Shown: positions 29,629 to 38,475, numbered from the stretch's first letter. The stretch: 40,356 nucleotides of DNA from Rhodobiaceae bacterium (GCA_007118805.1 SKQW01000117.1:1-40356), one strand, 5' to 3'. Notes: a model not told the origin generated them from the sequence alone. Translations and numbers: made by a program.

Positions 29629-30462
29629 ATGATGGACTTGGCCACTGGATCGACGTGTGAGAGCAGCTTGGGTAAGCTGAAGGACGAGGTTGCCAGCGAG
29701 CGGTCACCGCTGGTCGGCGTGGTCGCCGACACGCGCACATTCGACAACTATGAATGGCACGCCGCGCCAGCCATTTATCTGTCCGCCCTGGTGCGCCACG
29801 CCGGAGCCACACCCATCATCATTCCAGCGCTCGGTGGCGAGGTCGACATTGCGCGCTGCCTTGACCCGCTCGATGGGGTTCTGCTCACGGGCAGCCGCTC
29901 CAACGTCCATCCCGAGCAGTACGGGGTTTCCCCCACCCCGGCGCATGAGCCGTTCGATACCCAGCGCGATGCGACTGCCCTGCCGGTGATCCGCCTGGCG
30001 CTCGACCGCGGCCTGCCGCTGTTCGCCATTTGCCGCGGCATACAGGAGCTCAATGTCGCCCTCGGTGGTTCAATCGCCGCCGAGCTCCATGCGTTGTCCG
30101 GCCGCATGGATCACCGTGCGCCTGACTCCGGGACCCAGGACGAGCGCTTCGCGATTCGGCATGCAATCACCGCGCGGTCCGGCGGCGTGCTCCAACACCT
30201 CATCGGTGCCGAGCGCATTGCCGTCAATTCGGTCCACCGCCAGGGCATCGATCGGCTCGCGCCGGGCCTCGACATCGAGGCCACCGCCGAGGATGGGACC
30301 ATAGAAGCCGTGCGCGTGCGGGATGCGAAGGCCTTCGCCATGGGGGTGCAATGGCACCCGGAATACTGGGCTGGCAGCGATGCCCCCTCGACCCGATTGT
30401 TCAAGGAGTTCGGCGCCGCCCTGCGCGGCGAAGACATTGCCGCGCGCGCTGCGGCGGAGTGA
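29629..30462 (+). CDS. Gamma-glutamyl-gamma-aminobutyrate hydrolase-like peptidase (PuuD family, C26)
   Basis: A 277-residue class-I glutamine-amidotransferase-fold peptidase. The catalytic triad is Cys135 in FAICRGIQE, His243 and Glu245 in QWHPEY. The family pattern includes VVADTR, APAIYLSALVRHAGA, DGVLLTGSRSNVHPEQYG, ELNVALGGSI and AVNSVHRQGID. PuuD removes the gamma-glutamyl group from gamma-glutamyl-GABA in putrescine breakdown; no other puu genes are here, so the true substrate may differ. Two ATGs (29629, 29632) give almost the same start, and neither has a good ribosome site. It is divergent from dctP and ends 3 bp before the opposing dehalogenase gene. Confidence 0.88.
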   Translation: MMDLATGSTCESSLGKLKDEVASERSPLVGVVADTRTFDNYEWHAAPAIYLSALVRHAGATPIIIPALGGEVDIARCLDPLDGVLLTGSRSNVHPEQYGVSPTPAHEPFDTQRDATALPVIRLALDRGLPLFAICRGIQELNVALGGSIAAELHALSGRMDHRAPDSGTQDERFAIRHAITARSGGVLQHLIGAERIAVNSVHRQGIDRLAPGLDIEATAEDGTIEAVRVRDAKAFAMGVQWHPEYWAGSDAPSTRLFKEFGAALRGEDIAARAAAE

Positions 30463-30465
30463 CCC

Positions 30466-31140
30466 TCAGGCGCCGACGAGTTCGGGAAGTTCGTCGAGCG
30501 TCGTGATCGTTGCGGCGATCTCGCCCGGCAGATTGTCCGGCGGCACCGAAAAGCGGTCGAGGCGGGCGACCCGTAAGCCGAAATGGGCCGCGCCGCTGGC
30601 GTCCCACGGATTGGTGGACACGAAGCAGATTCGGTCCGGGGCAACGCCCAGCCGGTCGACGGCCAGCCGGTAAACGCGCCGATCAGGCTTGTAGATTCCG
30701 ACCTCCTCGACCGAAAGAACGCCATCGAGCAGCGGCGCCAGGCCGGCGGTCTCGGTTGCCGCGGCGAGCATGTCCGGCGCGCCGTTGGACAGGATTGCCG
30801 TGGCCATTCCGCTGGCTTTCAGCTGCGTCAGACAGGGTGCGGCATCGCCATAGGCATCGAGGGTGCGATAGAGCTCGAGAAGCCGCGCGCGCACGGAGCT
30901 GTTGTTCACCCCATGCGCGGCCAGCGCATAGTCGAGGGCATCGGCGGTCACTTGCGCGAAATCGGCGTGGGCGCCCATCAGACTGCGCAGCCAAGTGTAT
31001 TGGAGTTGCTTGTCGCGCCACAATCTGGAAATGCTGTCGGCCTGATCGCCCAGCTCGCCGGCGACCCGCGAAACCGGCGCATGCACATCGAAAAGGGTGC
31101 CGTACGCGTCGAAGACGCAGGCGCCGATATCCCCCAGCAT
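30466..31140 (-). CDS. L-2-haloacid dehalogenase (HAD family, type II)
   Basis: A 224-residue HAD hydrolase that closely follows L-2-haloacid dehalogenase. It has the nucleophile Asp11 and Thr15 in [12 protein letters not shown], Arg42 in [11 protein letters not shown], Ser118 in LSNGAP, Lys151 and Tyr157 in KPDRRVY, and Ser175, Asn177 and Asp180 in [12 protein letters not shown]. Those match the catalytic residues of Pseudomonas L-DEX almost number for number. The enzyme hydrolyses L-2-haloalkanoic acids to D-2-hydroxy acids with inversion. AGGAG lies 7 bases before ATG 31140. The physiological substrate is uncertain, since natural haloacids are rare; nearby TRAP genes handle related carboxylic acids. 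Confidence 0.9.
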   Translation of the reverse strand: MLGDIGACVFDAYGTLFDVHAPVSRVAGELGDQADSISRLWRDKQLQYTWLRSLMGAHADFAQVTADALDYALAAHGVNNSSVRARLLELYRTLDAYGDAAPCLTQLKASGMATAILSNGAPDMLAAATETAGLAPLLDGVLSVEEVGIYKPDRRVYRLAVDRLGVAPDRICFVSTNPWDASGAAHFGLRVARLDRFSVPPDNLPGEIAATITTLDELPELVGA

Positions 31141-31345
31141 CGAACGTCTCCTTTTGTCGTCATCAAGGACCTTGCCTGCTCGCCGGGCCGTTGTCGACCG
31201 CGCGGCGCAAAGCGCGTGCGAGCTTGACAGGCGGCGCCACCGCTGGTTCTATCCGCGCCCACTGGGCTCGGTCACAAATCCGGGCGGTTTTCCCACGAAC
31301 AGCAAGAACGATCACCGCTGCGGCGGTCTCGACGGCAGATTTGTC

Positions 31346-31471
31346 ATGAAGGTCAAGAATTCGCTCAGATCGCTGATCAAGCGGCACCGCGAGAATCGCG
31401 TAGTGCGCCGGAAGGGGCGTATCTACGTCATCAACAAGCGCAACCGCCGCTTCAAGGCCCGCCAGGGCTGA
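31346..31471 (+). CDS. rpmJ: Ribosomal protein bL36, cysteine-free form
   Basis: A 41-residue basic protein matching bL36: [20 protein letters not shown], then [20 protein letters not shown]. In the zinc form, Cys and His residues hold a metal; this one has no Cys at all, so it is the zinc-independent (C-minus) type. Such forms are usual in alphaproteobacteria. No strong ribosome site is visible before ATG 31346. It stands apart from other ribosomal genes, 205 bp from the dehalogenase start and 76 bp before the TPR gene. Confidence 0.95.
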   Translation: MKVKNSLRSLIKRHRENRVVRRKGRIYVINKRNRRFKARQG

Positions 31472-31547
31472 GCCAGCCACGTCGCAATTTTCCGGCTCCC
31501 GGCAAATTGAATTGACCGGGGCGCTTGTGCGCGCCATTTGGTCAAGG

Positions 31548-32192
31548 ATGATTGGTCGGAGTCGCACTCTGCTCGCGGGCCTCGTGACAGGCGCGGTCAT
31601 TGCCGCGTTCGTGGTGCTGGCGCCCGGCTCGGCGTCGGGCGATGTCGGGCTTGACGATCCGCCCCCGCAGAGCTTCGATCCCGCCCCGGACCGGGATGGG
31701 GACCCTGCGGCGCGCCGCCCAGTGGAAGCCCTTCTCGACCGCCTGTCCGAGGCGAGCGACGAAGCCGAAGCGCGCCAGCTCGAACGCATGATCGTGTACA
31801 ACTGGCGCCAATCCGGCAGCCCGACAGTGGATCTGCTGCTGAGCCGGGCCGCCGAAGCGATCGAGGACGATGAATTCGGCACCGCGATCGCGTTCCTCGA
31901 TACCATCGTCGAGCTGGCCCCCGAGCTTCCCGAAGGTTGGAACATGCGGGCCACCGTCTATTTCCGGATCGACGAATACCAGCGCGCCATCAACGATATC
32001 GGGCGCACATTATCTCTGCAGCCTCGCCATTTCGGCGCCCTGAGCGGGCTCGGCATGATCTTCCATCGCCTCGACGAGAAGGAACGGGCGCTCAGCGCCC
32101 TGCGTCAGGCGCTTGAGGTGCATCCCTATCTGCCGAACATCGAACCGCTCGTCGAGCGGCTTCGGATCGAGGTTGAGGGCCGGGAGATCTAG
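31548..32192 (+). CDS. Exported tetratricopeptide-repeat (TPR) protein
   Basis: A protein of 214 residues. MIGRSRTLLAGLVTGAVIAA begins a signal peptide ending near APGSASG; an acidic Pro-rich stretch follows. From about residue 70 onward the sequence is helical, with TPR-like repeats: AIEDDEFGTAIAFLDTIVEL, GWNMRATVYFRIDEYQRAI, and GALSGLGMIFHRLDEKERAL ending PYLPN. TPR proteins scaffold protein complexes; nothing here names the partner. I chose ATG 31548 because it gives a clean signal peptide; GTG 31527 and TTG 31512 are in frame but add nothing. It converges with the VOC gene 30 bp away. Confidence 0.88.
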   Translation: MIGRSRTLLAGLVTGAVIAAFVVLAPGSASGDVGLDDPPPQSFDPAPDRDGDPAARRPVEALLDRLSEASDEAEARQLERMIVYNWRQSGSPTVDLLLSRAAEAIEDDEFGTAIAFLDTIVELAPELPEGWNMRATVYFRIDEYQRAINDIGRTLSLQPRHFGALSGLGMIFHRLDEKERALSALRQALEVHPYLPNIEPLVERLRIEVEGREI

Positions 32193-32222
32193 CCTTGAGG
32201 GGGCTCGCCGGCGCGCCCGGCC

Positions 32223-32609
32223 TCAGGCGGAATAGCAGACGAAAGCCACCTTGTTGCCGTCGGGATCTCGGACATAGGCTGCGTAGAAGCGGGCATCATA
32301 TTGAGGCCGGTATCCGGGGCCGCCCTCGTCAATGCCGCCATTTTGCATGGCAAGCTCATAAAGCCGGTCGATCAACCGGGGTTCGTTGACCAGAAAGGCG
32401 GTCATTGACCCATTGCCGACATTTGCCGCCTCCCCGTTGAACGGATAGCCCGTGAAGAAGCGCGGAAAGGCTTCGTCGTCCTGCCGGCCCCACGAGGCGC
32501 ATTGCCCGTCGCGCCAGCACTGGTCGAGCCCCATCTCTGCGAAGATGGGGTCGTAGAAGCGCATTGAGCGCTCCAGGTCGTTGGTTCCCACCATGGTGTA
32601 GCCGATCAT
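32223..32609 (-). CDS. VOC (glyoxalase/bleomycin-resistance) family protein
   Basis: A 128-residue protein of the vicinal-oxygen-chelate fold: MIGYTMVGTNDLERSMRFYD opens the first beta-alpha-beta unit, and FYAAYVRDPDGNKVAFVCY closes the second. The mid part (FPRFFTGYPFNGEAANVGNG) differs from glyoxalase I. Family members bind a metal through His and Glu side chains; the usual His in the first strand is absent (YTMVGT), and the C-terminal Glu of DPDGN-x-x-E is Ala in KVAF. It may thus be a binding protein or have shifted ligands. AAGGA lies 9 bases before ATG 32609. No substrate is known. Confidence 0.85.
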   Translation of the reverse strand: MIGYTMVGTNDLERSMRFYDPIFAEMGLDQCWRDGQCASWGRQDDEAFPRFFTGYPFNGEAANVGNGSMTAFLVNEPRLIDRLYELAMQNGGIDEGGPGYRPQYDARFYAAYVRDPDGNKVAFVCYSA

Positions 32610-32715
32610 CTGCTGGGTTCCTTCTGCCCGACCGGATCACAACTCTGCTGACTGATCGCCGGGAATGGTGCTTAATAGGTGAGCTCTGCACAGGGTCAAC
32701 CCGTGTGCCAAGGCG

Positions 32716-32740
32716 CCACCACCTAATCCCCTCGTGGTGG
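32716..32740. repeat. Perfect inverted repeat in intergenic DNA
   Basis: CCACCAC (32716-32722) and GTGGTGG (32734-32740) with an 11-base spacer, in the region between the divergent VOC and barrel-protein genes. There is no T-run on either side, so it is not a terminator. It could be an operator or a leader hairpin of the VOC gene. Confidence 0.4.
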
Positions 32741-32782
32741 AATGCTGACTCCCCCATCGCTGCCTTTGGTCGTCACCGACGA

Positions 32783-32812
32783 TTGTTTTCGCCGTGACGC
32801 CATGTCTATATT
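32783..32812 (+). promoter_or_regulatory. Possible sigma-70-type promoter
   Basis: TTGTTT (32783-32788) and TATATT (32807-32812) are separated by 18 bases and precede the barrel-protein gene. The -10 is one base from TATAAT; the -35 is weak. Tentative. Confidence 0.3.
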
Positions 32813-32863
32813 GCCGACAACCGTTTCCAGTATGTGAAATCGTACATCGTTGCCGGAGGGGGG

Positions 32864-33583
32864 ATGGGGGTCATCGGAGGGATTGGCGCGCCGCGGGGCT
32901 GGCGAGATTTTGGACTGACCCGTATGTGCGCGCTGGTCGGTCTGGCCCTGTCTGTAGCCGCAGTTGCGCCCACGCCGGCACCCGCTGATGAGGATTGGAC
33001 TACCGCGGATCGGCGGAACTCGATCTTCGTGTTCGGCGGACCCCTGTCGACCACCGACATCTGGAGCTCGATGATATTCAACGTGCACAAGCCCTCGGGG
33101 CGTGTGCTCTATGACAATTTTGTCGTGGGCGGGGCCTATGGTCGCGACATCCTCGATCTGACCGAGCATTTGCGCTTTGGGGTGGAGGCCGGCGCGGCGC
33201 TACGCTTCGGCGATTACAAATCGTGCTGCAATCCAGTGGTGCGGGGATCGGTGAGGTCGGGCGAGTTCTGGGGGGCCGGAGTACTCCGCCATACCGGGTT
33301 CGACCTGTTCGGCGGCAGCGTGCGCATCGCCCCGGCTGTAGCGGTCGGGATAAGCACAGTGACCAAACCAATCGGTGCCGAGCATGGCGTCCAGTCTCAT
33401 TTCGAGAGCGGGAACTCGCGGACCCTTTTCTACCTGGGTCCGGAACTCAGCCTGACCTCGCCCAGCTGGGGTAATGTCGAGTTCGTCTACCGCCTCCATC
33501 ACCGTTCGGGACTCTACGGCACGCTTGGCAATGTGAAAGAAGGCTACAACGCCAACGCCTTCGGTTTGCGCTTCCGTTATTGA
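32864..33583 (+). CDS. Predicted outer-membrane beta-barrel protein, function unknown
   Basis: About 239 residues. A signal peptide with core [15 protein letters not shown] ends near PAPADEDW. The mature part alternates short beta-like strands, for example [26 protein letters not shown] and [13 protein letters not shown], and ends in [11 protein letters not shown]; a terminal aromatic residue is typical of outer-membrane barrels. It resembles small 8-stranded barrel proteins such as the lipid A deacylase group, but I see no convincing catalytic His-Ser pair. Start is uncertain: ATG 32864 follows a GGAGGGGGG run, GTG 32834 is in frame upstream, and ATG 32924 begins right at the hydrophobic core. 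CC (Cys pair) at YKSCCNP is noticeable. Confidence 0.75.
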   Translation: MGVIGGIGAPRGWRDFGLTRMCALVGLALSVAAVAPTPAPADEDWTTADRRNSIFVFGGPLSTTDIWSSMIFNVHKPSGRVLYDNFVVGGAYGRDILDLTEHLRFGVEAGAALRFGDYKSCCNPVVRGSVRSGEFWGAGVLRHTGFDLFGGSVRIAPAVAVGISTVTKPIGAEHGVQSHFESGNSRTLFYLGPELSLTSPSWGNVEFVYRLHHRSGLYGTLGNVKEGYNANAFGLRFRY

Positions 33584-33666
33584 TCAGCCCCACCCGTTTG
33601 CAGTTTCGGCGCTGCCACTTGGCGCCCGCCCGCTTGCGTTCTTACCGACATTCCACTAGTACCGGC

Positions 33667-33717
33667 GGCGGGACACCCCTCCCCAACGAGGGGCGACTAT
33701 CTGGAAGGGTAGCTGAC
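33667..33717 (+). promoter_or_regulatory. serC leader RNA motif
   Basis: Two hairpins lie directly before serC. The first pairs CCCCTC (33676-33681) with GAGGGG (33688-33693). The second pairs CTATC (33697-33701) with GGTAG (33708-33712), its loop and 3' arm containing the GGAAGGG ribosome site (33703-33709), and the ATG follows at 33718. A conserved serC motif of about this size, upstream of serC-serA in alphaproteobacteria, was described by comparative genomics, and this matches in position, layout and size. Its ligand or effector is not known to me. I could not compare with the covariance model. Confidence 0.7.
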
Positions 33718-34893
33718 ATGCCAGATATCGCTAAGCCGGCCATGCGGCCGGCTAATCCGCATTTTTCCTCCGGCCCGTGCGCCAAGCGCCCCGGCTGGGC
33801 CCCCGAAAATCTCCGCAGCGCACTTACCGGGCGCTCGCACAGATCGAAGCCTGGCAAGGCGCGCCTCAACGAGGCCATCGAGCTGACCCGCCAGATCCTC
33901 GGCGTGCCGGCCGACTATCGTATCGCCATCGTGCCGGCCTCGGATACCGGCGCCGTCGAGATGGCCTTGTGGTCGATGCTCGGCGCGCGCGGCGTCGAGA
34001 TGCTGGCCTGGGAGAGCTTCGGCACCGGCTGGGTCACCGACGTCGTGAAACAGCTTAAGCTTGAGGATGCGCGGGTCACGCAAGCTGACTATGGCGAACT
34101 GCCTGATCTCGGGCAGGTCGATTTTGAGCGCGACGTGGTGTTCACATGGAACGGCACCACCTCGGGCGTGCGCGTGCCCGATGCCGACTGGATACCGTCG
34201 GACCGTGCCGGGCTGACCATCTGCGATGGGACCTCGGCGGTCTTCGCGCAGCGCCTCGACTGGGCGAAGCTCGACGCGACGACCTTCTCCTGGCAGAAGG
34301 TGATGGGCGGTGAGGCCGCCCACGGAATGCTCATCCTGTCGCCGCGGGCCGTGGAGCGGCTGACCTCCTATACGCCGCCTTGGCCAATGCCCAAGATCTT
34401 CCGTCTCACCAAGGGCGGTGAGCTGAACGAGGGTATCTTCCGGGGCGAGACGATCAACACGCCGTCCATGCTCTGCGTCGAGGATTATCTGGATGCCCTC
34501 CGCTGGGGGCAGAGCGTTGGCGGACTGACCGGGCTGATCGGCCGGGCTGATCGCAACCTCGCCGTCATCGCGGCGTGGGTGGAGCGTACGCCCTGGGCCG
34601 AATTTCTCGCCCGTCGCCCGGAAACCCGCTCCAATACCTCGGTGTGCCTGCGGATCGTCGACCCGGCCGTTTGCGCCCGCTCGCAGGACGGCCAGGCCGC
34701 GTTCGCCAAGCGCATCGTCGCACTCCTGGAATCCGAAGGCGTTGCCCACGACATCGGCCACTATCGCGATGCGCCGCCGGGTCTGCGCATCTGGTGCGGT
34801 GCCACCATAGACTCCGCCGATCTGGAGGCGCTGACCTTTTGGCTCGACTGGGCCTTCCAGGTCGCGACGGCGGAGCTCGACCAGGTCGCCTGA
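33718..34893 (+). CDS. serC: Phosphoserine aminotransferase
   Basis: A 391-residue PLP enzyme that converts 3-phosphohydroxypyruvate and glutamate to phosphoserine and 2-oxoglutarate. The PLP lysine is Lys194 in [56 protein letters not shown] and [14 protein letters not shown] match the long, alphaproteobacterial/methanosarcinal form of SerC. I chose ATG 33718 since GGAAGGG precedes it and family sequence starts there; the open frame upstream covers the RNA leader. It forms an operon with serA, 104 bp downstream. Confidence 0.95.
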   Translation: MPDIAKPAMRPANPHFSSGPCAKRPGWAPENLRSALTGRSHRSKPGKARLNEAIELTRQILGVPADYRIAIVPASDTGAVEMALWSMLGARGVEMLAWESFGTGWVTDVVKQLKLEDARVTQADYGELPDLGQVDFERDVVFTWNGTTSGVRVPDADWIPSDRAGLTICDGTSAVFAQRLDWAKLDATTFSWQKVMGGEAAHGMLILSPRAVERLTSYTPPWPMPKIFRLTKGGELNEGIFRGETINTPSMLCVEDYLDALRWGQSVGGLTGLIGRADRNLAVIAAWVERTPWAEFLARRPETRSNTSVCLRIVDPAVCARSQDGQAAFAKRIVALLESEGVAHDIGHYRDAPPGLRIWCGATIDSADLEALTFWLDWAFQVATAELDQVA

Positions 34894-34997
34894 CCCCGGC
34901 ACCCGCCGCTCTCGCCGGAAACCACACGACACAGCGCTGGACAGGTCCGCAGAACCGGATCCGTCCGCCATCTATACAACACGACAAGGATTGAACC

Positions 34998-36584
34998 ATG
35001 ACCCCCCGCGTGCTGATCTCCGACAAGCTGTCTCCGGCCGCCGTCGACATATTCCGCGATCGCGGAATCGAGGTCGATTACGAGCCCGAGCTGGGCAGCG
35101 ACAAGGCCGCCATCGCCGCGCGCATCGGCGATTATGATGGCCTGGCCATACGCTCCACCACCAAGGTCACCGAAAAGGTGATAGCGGCCGCCGACCGGCT
35201 CAAGGTGGTGGGCCGGGCCGGGATTGGCGTCGACAATATCGACGTGGCCGCCGCCACCAAGAAGGGCATCATCGTGATGAACACGCCCTTCGGAAACTCG
35301 ATCACAACCGCCGAGCACGCCATCGCTATGATGCTCGCACTCGCCCGCCAGATCCCCGCCGCCGATGCATCGACTCAGGCCGGCAAGTGGGAGAAAAACC
35401 GGTTCATGGGGGTCGAGGTCTCCGGCAAGACGCTCGGCGTGATCGGGTGCGGCAATATCGGCGCGATCGTCGCCGAACGCGCCCAGGGCCTGAGGATGCG
35501 AGTGATCGCCTACGACCCGTTCCTGTCGCCCGAGCGCGCCGTCAAGATCGGCGTGGAGAAAGTCACGCTCGACGAGCTTCTCGCCCGAGCCGACTTCATC
35601 AGCCTGCACACGCCGCTGACCGACAAGACCCGCAACATCCTGTCCGAAGAGACGCTCTCCAGGACGAAGAAGGGCGTGCGCATCATCAATTGCGCACGCG
35701 GCGGTCTCGTCGACGAGGGCGCCCTGCGCGCGGCGCTCGAGGCCGGCCATGTCGCCGGCGCGGCCTTCGACGTGTTCGTCGAGGAGCCGGCGAGGCAGAA
35801 TGTTCTGTTCGGCGCCCACAACGTGGTTTGCACGCCCCATCTCGGCGCTTCGACCACCGAAGCGCAGGAGAATGTCGCGCTTCAGGTCGCCCAGCAGATG
35901 GCCGACTATCTGATTTCCGGCGCCGTCACCAATGCGCTCAACATGCCCTCGATCACGGCGGAGGAGGCTCCTCGCCTCAGGCCCTTGGTGACGCTAGCCG
36001 AACAGCTCGGCTCGTTTGCCGGCCAGCTCACCGAAACCGGGATCACCACCATTCGCCTGGAGTATGAGGGCGATGTGGCGGAGATGAATATCAAGGCACT
36101 GACCTCGGCGGCGATCTCCGGGGTGCTGGCGCCGGTGCTGGAAAAGGTGAACATGGTCTCGGCCCCCGAGATCGCGCGCGAGCGTGGCATCCATGTCGAG
36201 GAGGTCCGGCGCGAGCGCCAGGGCGTCTATGACAGCTTCATTCGCCTCATCGTCGTCACCGAGCGCCAGGAGCGCTCCGTCGCTGGCACGGTATTCTCGG
36301 ACGGACGGCCTCGCATCATTCAGATCAAAGGTATGAATCTGGAGGCCGAGCTCGGGCTCCACATGCTCTACATCACCAACGAGGACAAGCCCGGCTTTAT
36401 CGGCGCGCTGGGCACCACCCTCGGCGAGGCCGGCGTCAACATCGCCACCTTCAATCTCGGTCGCGACAAGCCCGGCGGCGATGCCATCGCGTTGATCGAG
36501 GTTGACGAGCCCCTCTCTCCGGACGTCCTCGCCGCCGTTCAGGCGCTACCGCATGTGCGTCAGGTCAAGCCGCTGGCATTCTGA
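34998..36584 (+). CDS. serA: D-3-phosphoglycerate dehydrogenase
   Basis: A 528-residue enzyme catalysing the first step of serine synthesis, 3-phosphoglycerate to 3-phosphohydroxypyruvate with NAD+. The NAD-binding GVIGCGNIGAIVAERAQG lies at about 145-162. Catalytic Arg234 (NCARGGLVDEGAL), Glu263 (VEEPA) and His281 (TPHLGAST) are present. An intervening domain (about 320-450) and a C-terminal ACT domain (about 455-528, HMLYITNEDKPGFIGALG) make this the long, type-I form, regulated by serine in some relatives. AAGGA lies 7 bases before ATG 34998. It is co-transcribed with serC. Confidence 0.97.
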   Translation: MTPRVLISDKLSPAAVDIFRDRGIEVDYEPELGSDKAAIAARIGDYDGLAIRSTTKVTEKVIAAADRLKVVGRAGIGVDNIDVAAATKKGIIVMNTPFGNSITTAEHAIAMMLALARQIPAADASTQAGKWEKNRFMGVEVSGKTLGVIGCGNIGAIVAERAQGLRMRVIAYDPFLSPERAVKIGVEKVTLDELLARADFISLHTPLTDKTRNILSEETLSRTKKGVRIINCARGGLVDEGALRAALEAGHVAGAAFDVFVEEPARQNVLFGAHNVVCTPHLGASTTEAQENVALQVAQQMADYLISGAVTNALNMPSITAEEAPRLRPLVTLAEQLGSFAGQLTETGITTIRLEYEGDVAEMNIKALTSAAISGVLAPVLEKVNMVSAPEIARERGIHVEEVRRERQGVYDSFIRLIVVTERQERSVAGTVFSDGRPRIIQIKGMNLEAELGLHMLYITNEDKPGFIGALGTTLGEAGVNIATFNLGRDKPGGDAIALIEVDEPLSPDVLAAVQALPHVRQVKPLAF

Positions 36585-36623
36585 CCTGGTTTTGCGCGCG
36601 CTGGCGTACCCTCGCCTGCCGGA

Positions 36624-37133
36624 TCAGGATGTCTGGTCCTTGTTCGCCGAACGCCGCCGGTCGCTGGCGGGCTGATAGGCCACGCGCGCATGGTGCTCGC
36701 AATAGGGCACCCCCGACAGCGACGGCCGGCCGCAGAAATGGAATTCGTCGCTGCTCGGATCACCGATCGGCCATTTGCAGGTGCGCTCGCTGAGCGACAA
36801 TATGGTGGCCCGCTCTTCCTGCGGGATAACGACTTCCTCAACCGGCGCGGGTGCGCGCACCGGACGCGCCACCACTGGGGCGGCCTCCATCTTCAGGGCG
36901 GTGTTGCCAACCGTCCGCGCCGCCGGGCGGGGCGGGGCCGAAGGCCGGCTTCTCCGAGGTCTCGCGGCAGCGACACTCGCTGCCTTCGCCCGCCCCGAAA
37001 GGCCCAGCCTGTGCACCTTGCCGATCACTGCGTTGCGCGTCACGCCGCCCAGTTCGCTGGCAATCTGACTGGCGCTCAATCCATCCTGCCAAAGCTTTCT
37101 CAGAAGCTCCACGCGTTCTTCGCTCCAGGACAT
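36624..37133 (-). CDS. gcrA: GcrA cell-cycle regulator
   Basis: A 169-residue DNA-binding protein. The N-terminal HTH (MSWSEERVELLRKLWQDGLS, then ELGGVTRNAVIGKVHRLGLS) is the GcrA signature. A Pro/Arg/Ala-rich linker (about 50-110) leads to the conserved C-terminal part, ERTCKWPIGDPSSDEFHFCG and GVPYCEHHARVAYQP, which binds sigma-70. GcrA acts with RNA polymerase at promoters carrying CcrM-methylated GANTC sites and drives cell-cycle genes in alphaproteobacteria. ATG 37133 has GGAG 6 bases upstream; the frame is open 26 codons further but not conserved-looking. Three GANTC sites lie 30-52 bp upstream. It converges with serA 39 bp away. Confidence 0.96.
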   Translation of the reverse strand: MSWSEERVELLRKLWQDGLSASQIASELGGVTRNAVIGKVHRLGLSGRAKAASVAAARPRRSRPSAPPRPAARTVGNTALKMEAAPVVARPVRAPAPVEEVVIPQEERATILSLSERTCKWPIGDPSSDEFHFCGRPSLSGVPYCEHHARVAYQPASDRRRSANKDQTS

Positions 37134-37506
37134 CCGCCGCTCCATCTCTGGATCCGTGGACAGAGTCCGAGTCCCGCACAGAATCGCCAACCGAGCGAGC
37201 CTGCGCACCACTACTTATGGGATACTGGACTGGTCCGCCGCACTAAATCTCGTATCTACAGTGGCAAAGGTTACCGTATGCGCGGACTCGGCTGCAACCC
37301 CGGATCAACCTTTGATTAAGGATTTCCCCAGATCAGGGACGATTTGCCCGCAAGTGATTCCCGGATGCCACAGGCACAGACTGTCCAGAAGGGATGGTCG
37401 GCTCCGGCCAGAGCGGTGGACTTGGCGGCGGCGTCCGGCCATGATGCGCAGCCCTTAATGCCACTCCCCCTTGTAACCCATCCTGTCATGAGCCTTCGCC
37501 CCCGAA
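37134..37506. other. Intergenic region between gcrA and kdgK
   Basis: About 370 bp between divergent genes, with no convincing gene. It contains four GANTC sites (37163, 37169, 37181, 37285) and should hold the promoters of gcrA and kdgK. No TTAA-N7-TTAA box or terminator is visible. Confidence 0.6.
37163..37185. promoter_or_regulatory. gcrA: Cluster of three GANTC (CcrM methylation) sites upstream of gcrA
   Basis: GAGTC at 37163-37167, GAGTC at 37169-37173 and GAATC at 37181-37185 lie within 23 bp, starting 30 bp before the gcrA ATG. GANTC is the CcrM methylation sequence in alphaproteobacteria, and GcrA activates promoters carrying such sites. The sites may lie in or next to the gcrA promoter and link it to replication or to its own product. 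Confidence 0.55.
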
Positions 37507-38475
37507 ATGACGAGCCGTCGTGATCGAACGAAGCAGGCAAGGGATCTCGACATTGTCGGCCTTGGCGAGGCAATGATCGAGTTCTGCGCGGTGCCGGATG
37601 CCAGCGAGCCCCTCTATGTCCAGGGCTTCGGCGGCGACACCAGCAACGCCATCGTCGCGGCGGCGCGCCAGGAGGCTCGCGCCGGCTATCTCACGGCCGT
37701 TGGCGACGATGCCTTCGGCGATGCCTTGCGCGCGTTCTGGCGTCGGGAGGGGATCGACGTCACGGGCGTGCGCCGCTTTTCCGGCGCCTTCACTGCGGCC
37801 TATTTCGTCACCTATGACGGCGATGGACACCGCTTCAGCTATCTGCGTCGCGGATCGGCGGCAAGCCGCATGGACCCCGACGATCTGGCCACGGACGTGA
37901 TCGACAGGGCCCGCATCCTGCACCTGTCGGGCTTGAGCCAGGCGATCAGCGAAACCGCCTGCGATGCGGTATTCCGGGCAATCGAGATCGCCCGGAGCGC
38001 CGGGGCGCTTGTCAGCTATGACACCAATCTGCGCCTTGCCCTCTGGCCGCTCGAGCGGGCGCGCGCAATCATCCATCAAGCGATCCGGTCCGCCGACATC
38101 GCACTGCCGAGCCTCGACGATGCGGTCAAACTCACCGGCCTTGAGGAGCCCGAGGCGATCCTCGACCATTATCTGTCGCTGGGTCCCGGCCTCGTGGCGC
38201 TGAAGATGGGGTCGCAGGGCGTATATGTGTGCGATGGCACCGACCGGCGGCGTATCGATCCGCTGCCGGTCGAGGCGATCGATGCCACCGGTGCCGGCGA
38301 CACCTTCGACGGCGCGTTTCTGGCGGAGTATCTCCGCTCGTCGGATGCCGTCGCCGCGGCGCGCTATGCCAATGCGGCCGCCGCCTTGTCAACGACGCGG
38401 CAGGGCGCGGCGGCGTCGATACCGGTTCGCCGGGACGTCGAGGCGTTCCTGGCAAAGTGTGCGGAGGGATCGTGA
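37507..38475 (+). CDS. kdgK: 2-dehydro-3-deoxygluconokinase (PfkB family sugar kinase)
   Basis: A 322-residue PfkB-type kinase. It matches KDG kinases in the N-terminal IVGLGEAMIEFCAV and the GFGGDTSNAIVAAAR block, the DTNLRLALWP strand and helix, and the C-terminal signature DATGAGDTFDGAF with catalytic Asp265. KDG kinase phosphorylates 2-keto-3-deoxygluconate to KDPG, the substrate of the next gene product; the neighbour strongly supports this over other sugar kinases. No good ribosome site precedes ATG 37507. The stop codon overlaps the eda start by one base. Confidence 0.93.
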   Translation: MTSRRDRTKQARDLDIVGLGEAMIEFCAVPDASEPLYVQGFGGDTSNAIVAAARQEARAGYLTAVGDDAFGDALRAFWRREGIDVTGVRRFSGAFTAAYFVTYDGDGHRFSYLRRGSAASRMDPDDLATDVIDRARILHLSGLSQAISETACDAVFRAIEIARSAGALVSYDTNLRLALWPLERARAIIHQAIRSADIALPSLDDAVKLTGLEEPEAILDHYLSLGPGLVALKMGSQGVYVCDGTDRRRIDPLPVEAIDATGAGDTFDGAFLAEYLRSSDAVAAARYANAAAALSTTRQGAAASIPVRRDVEAFLAKCAEGS

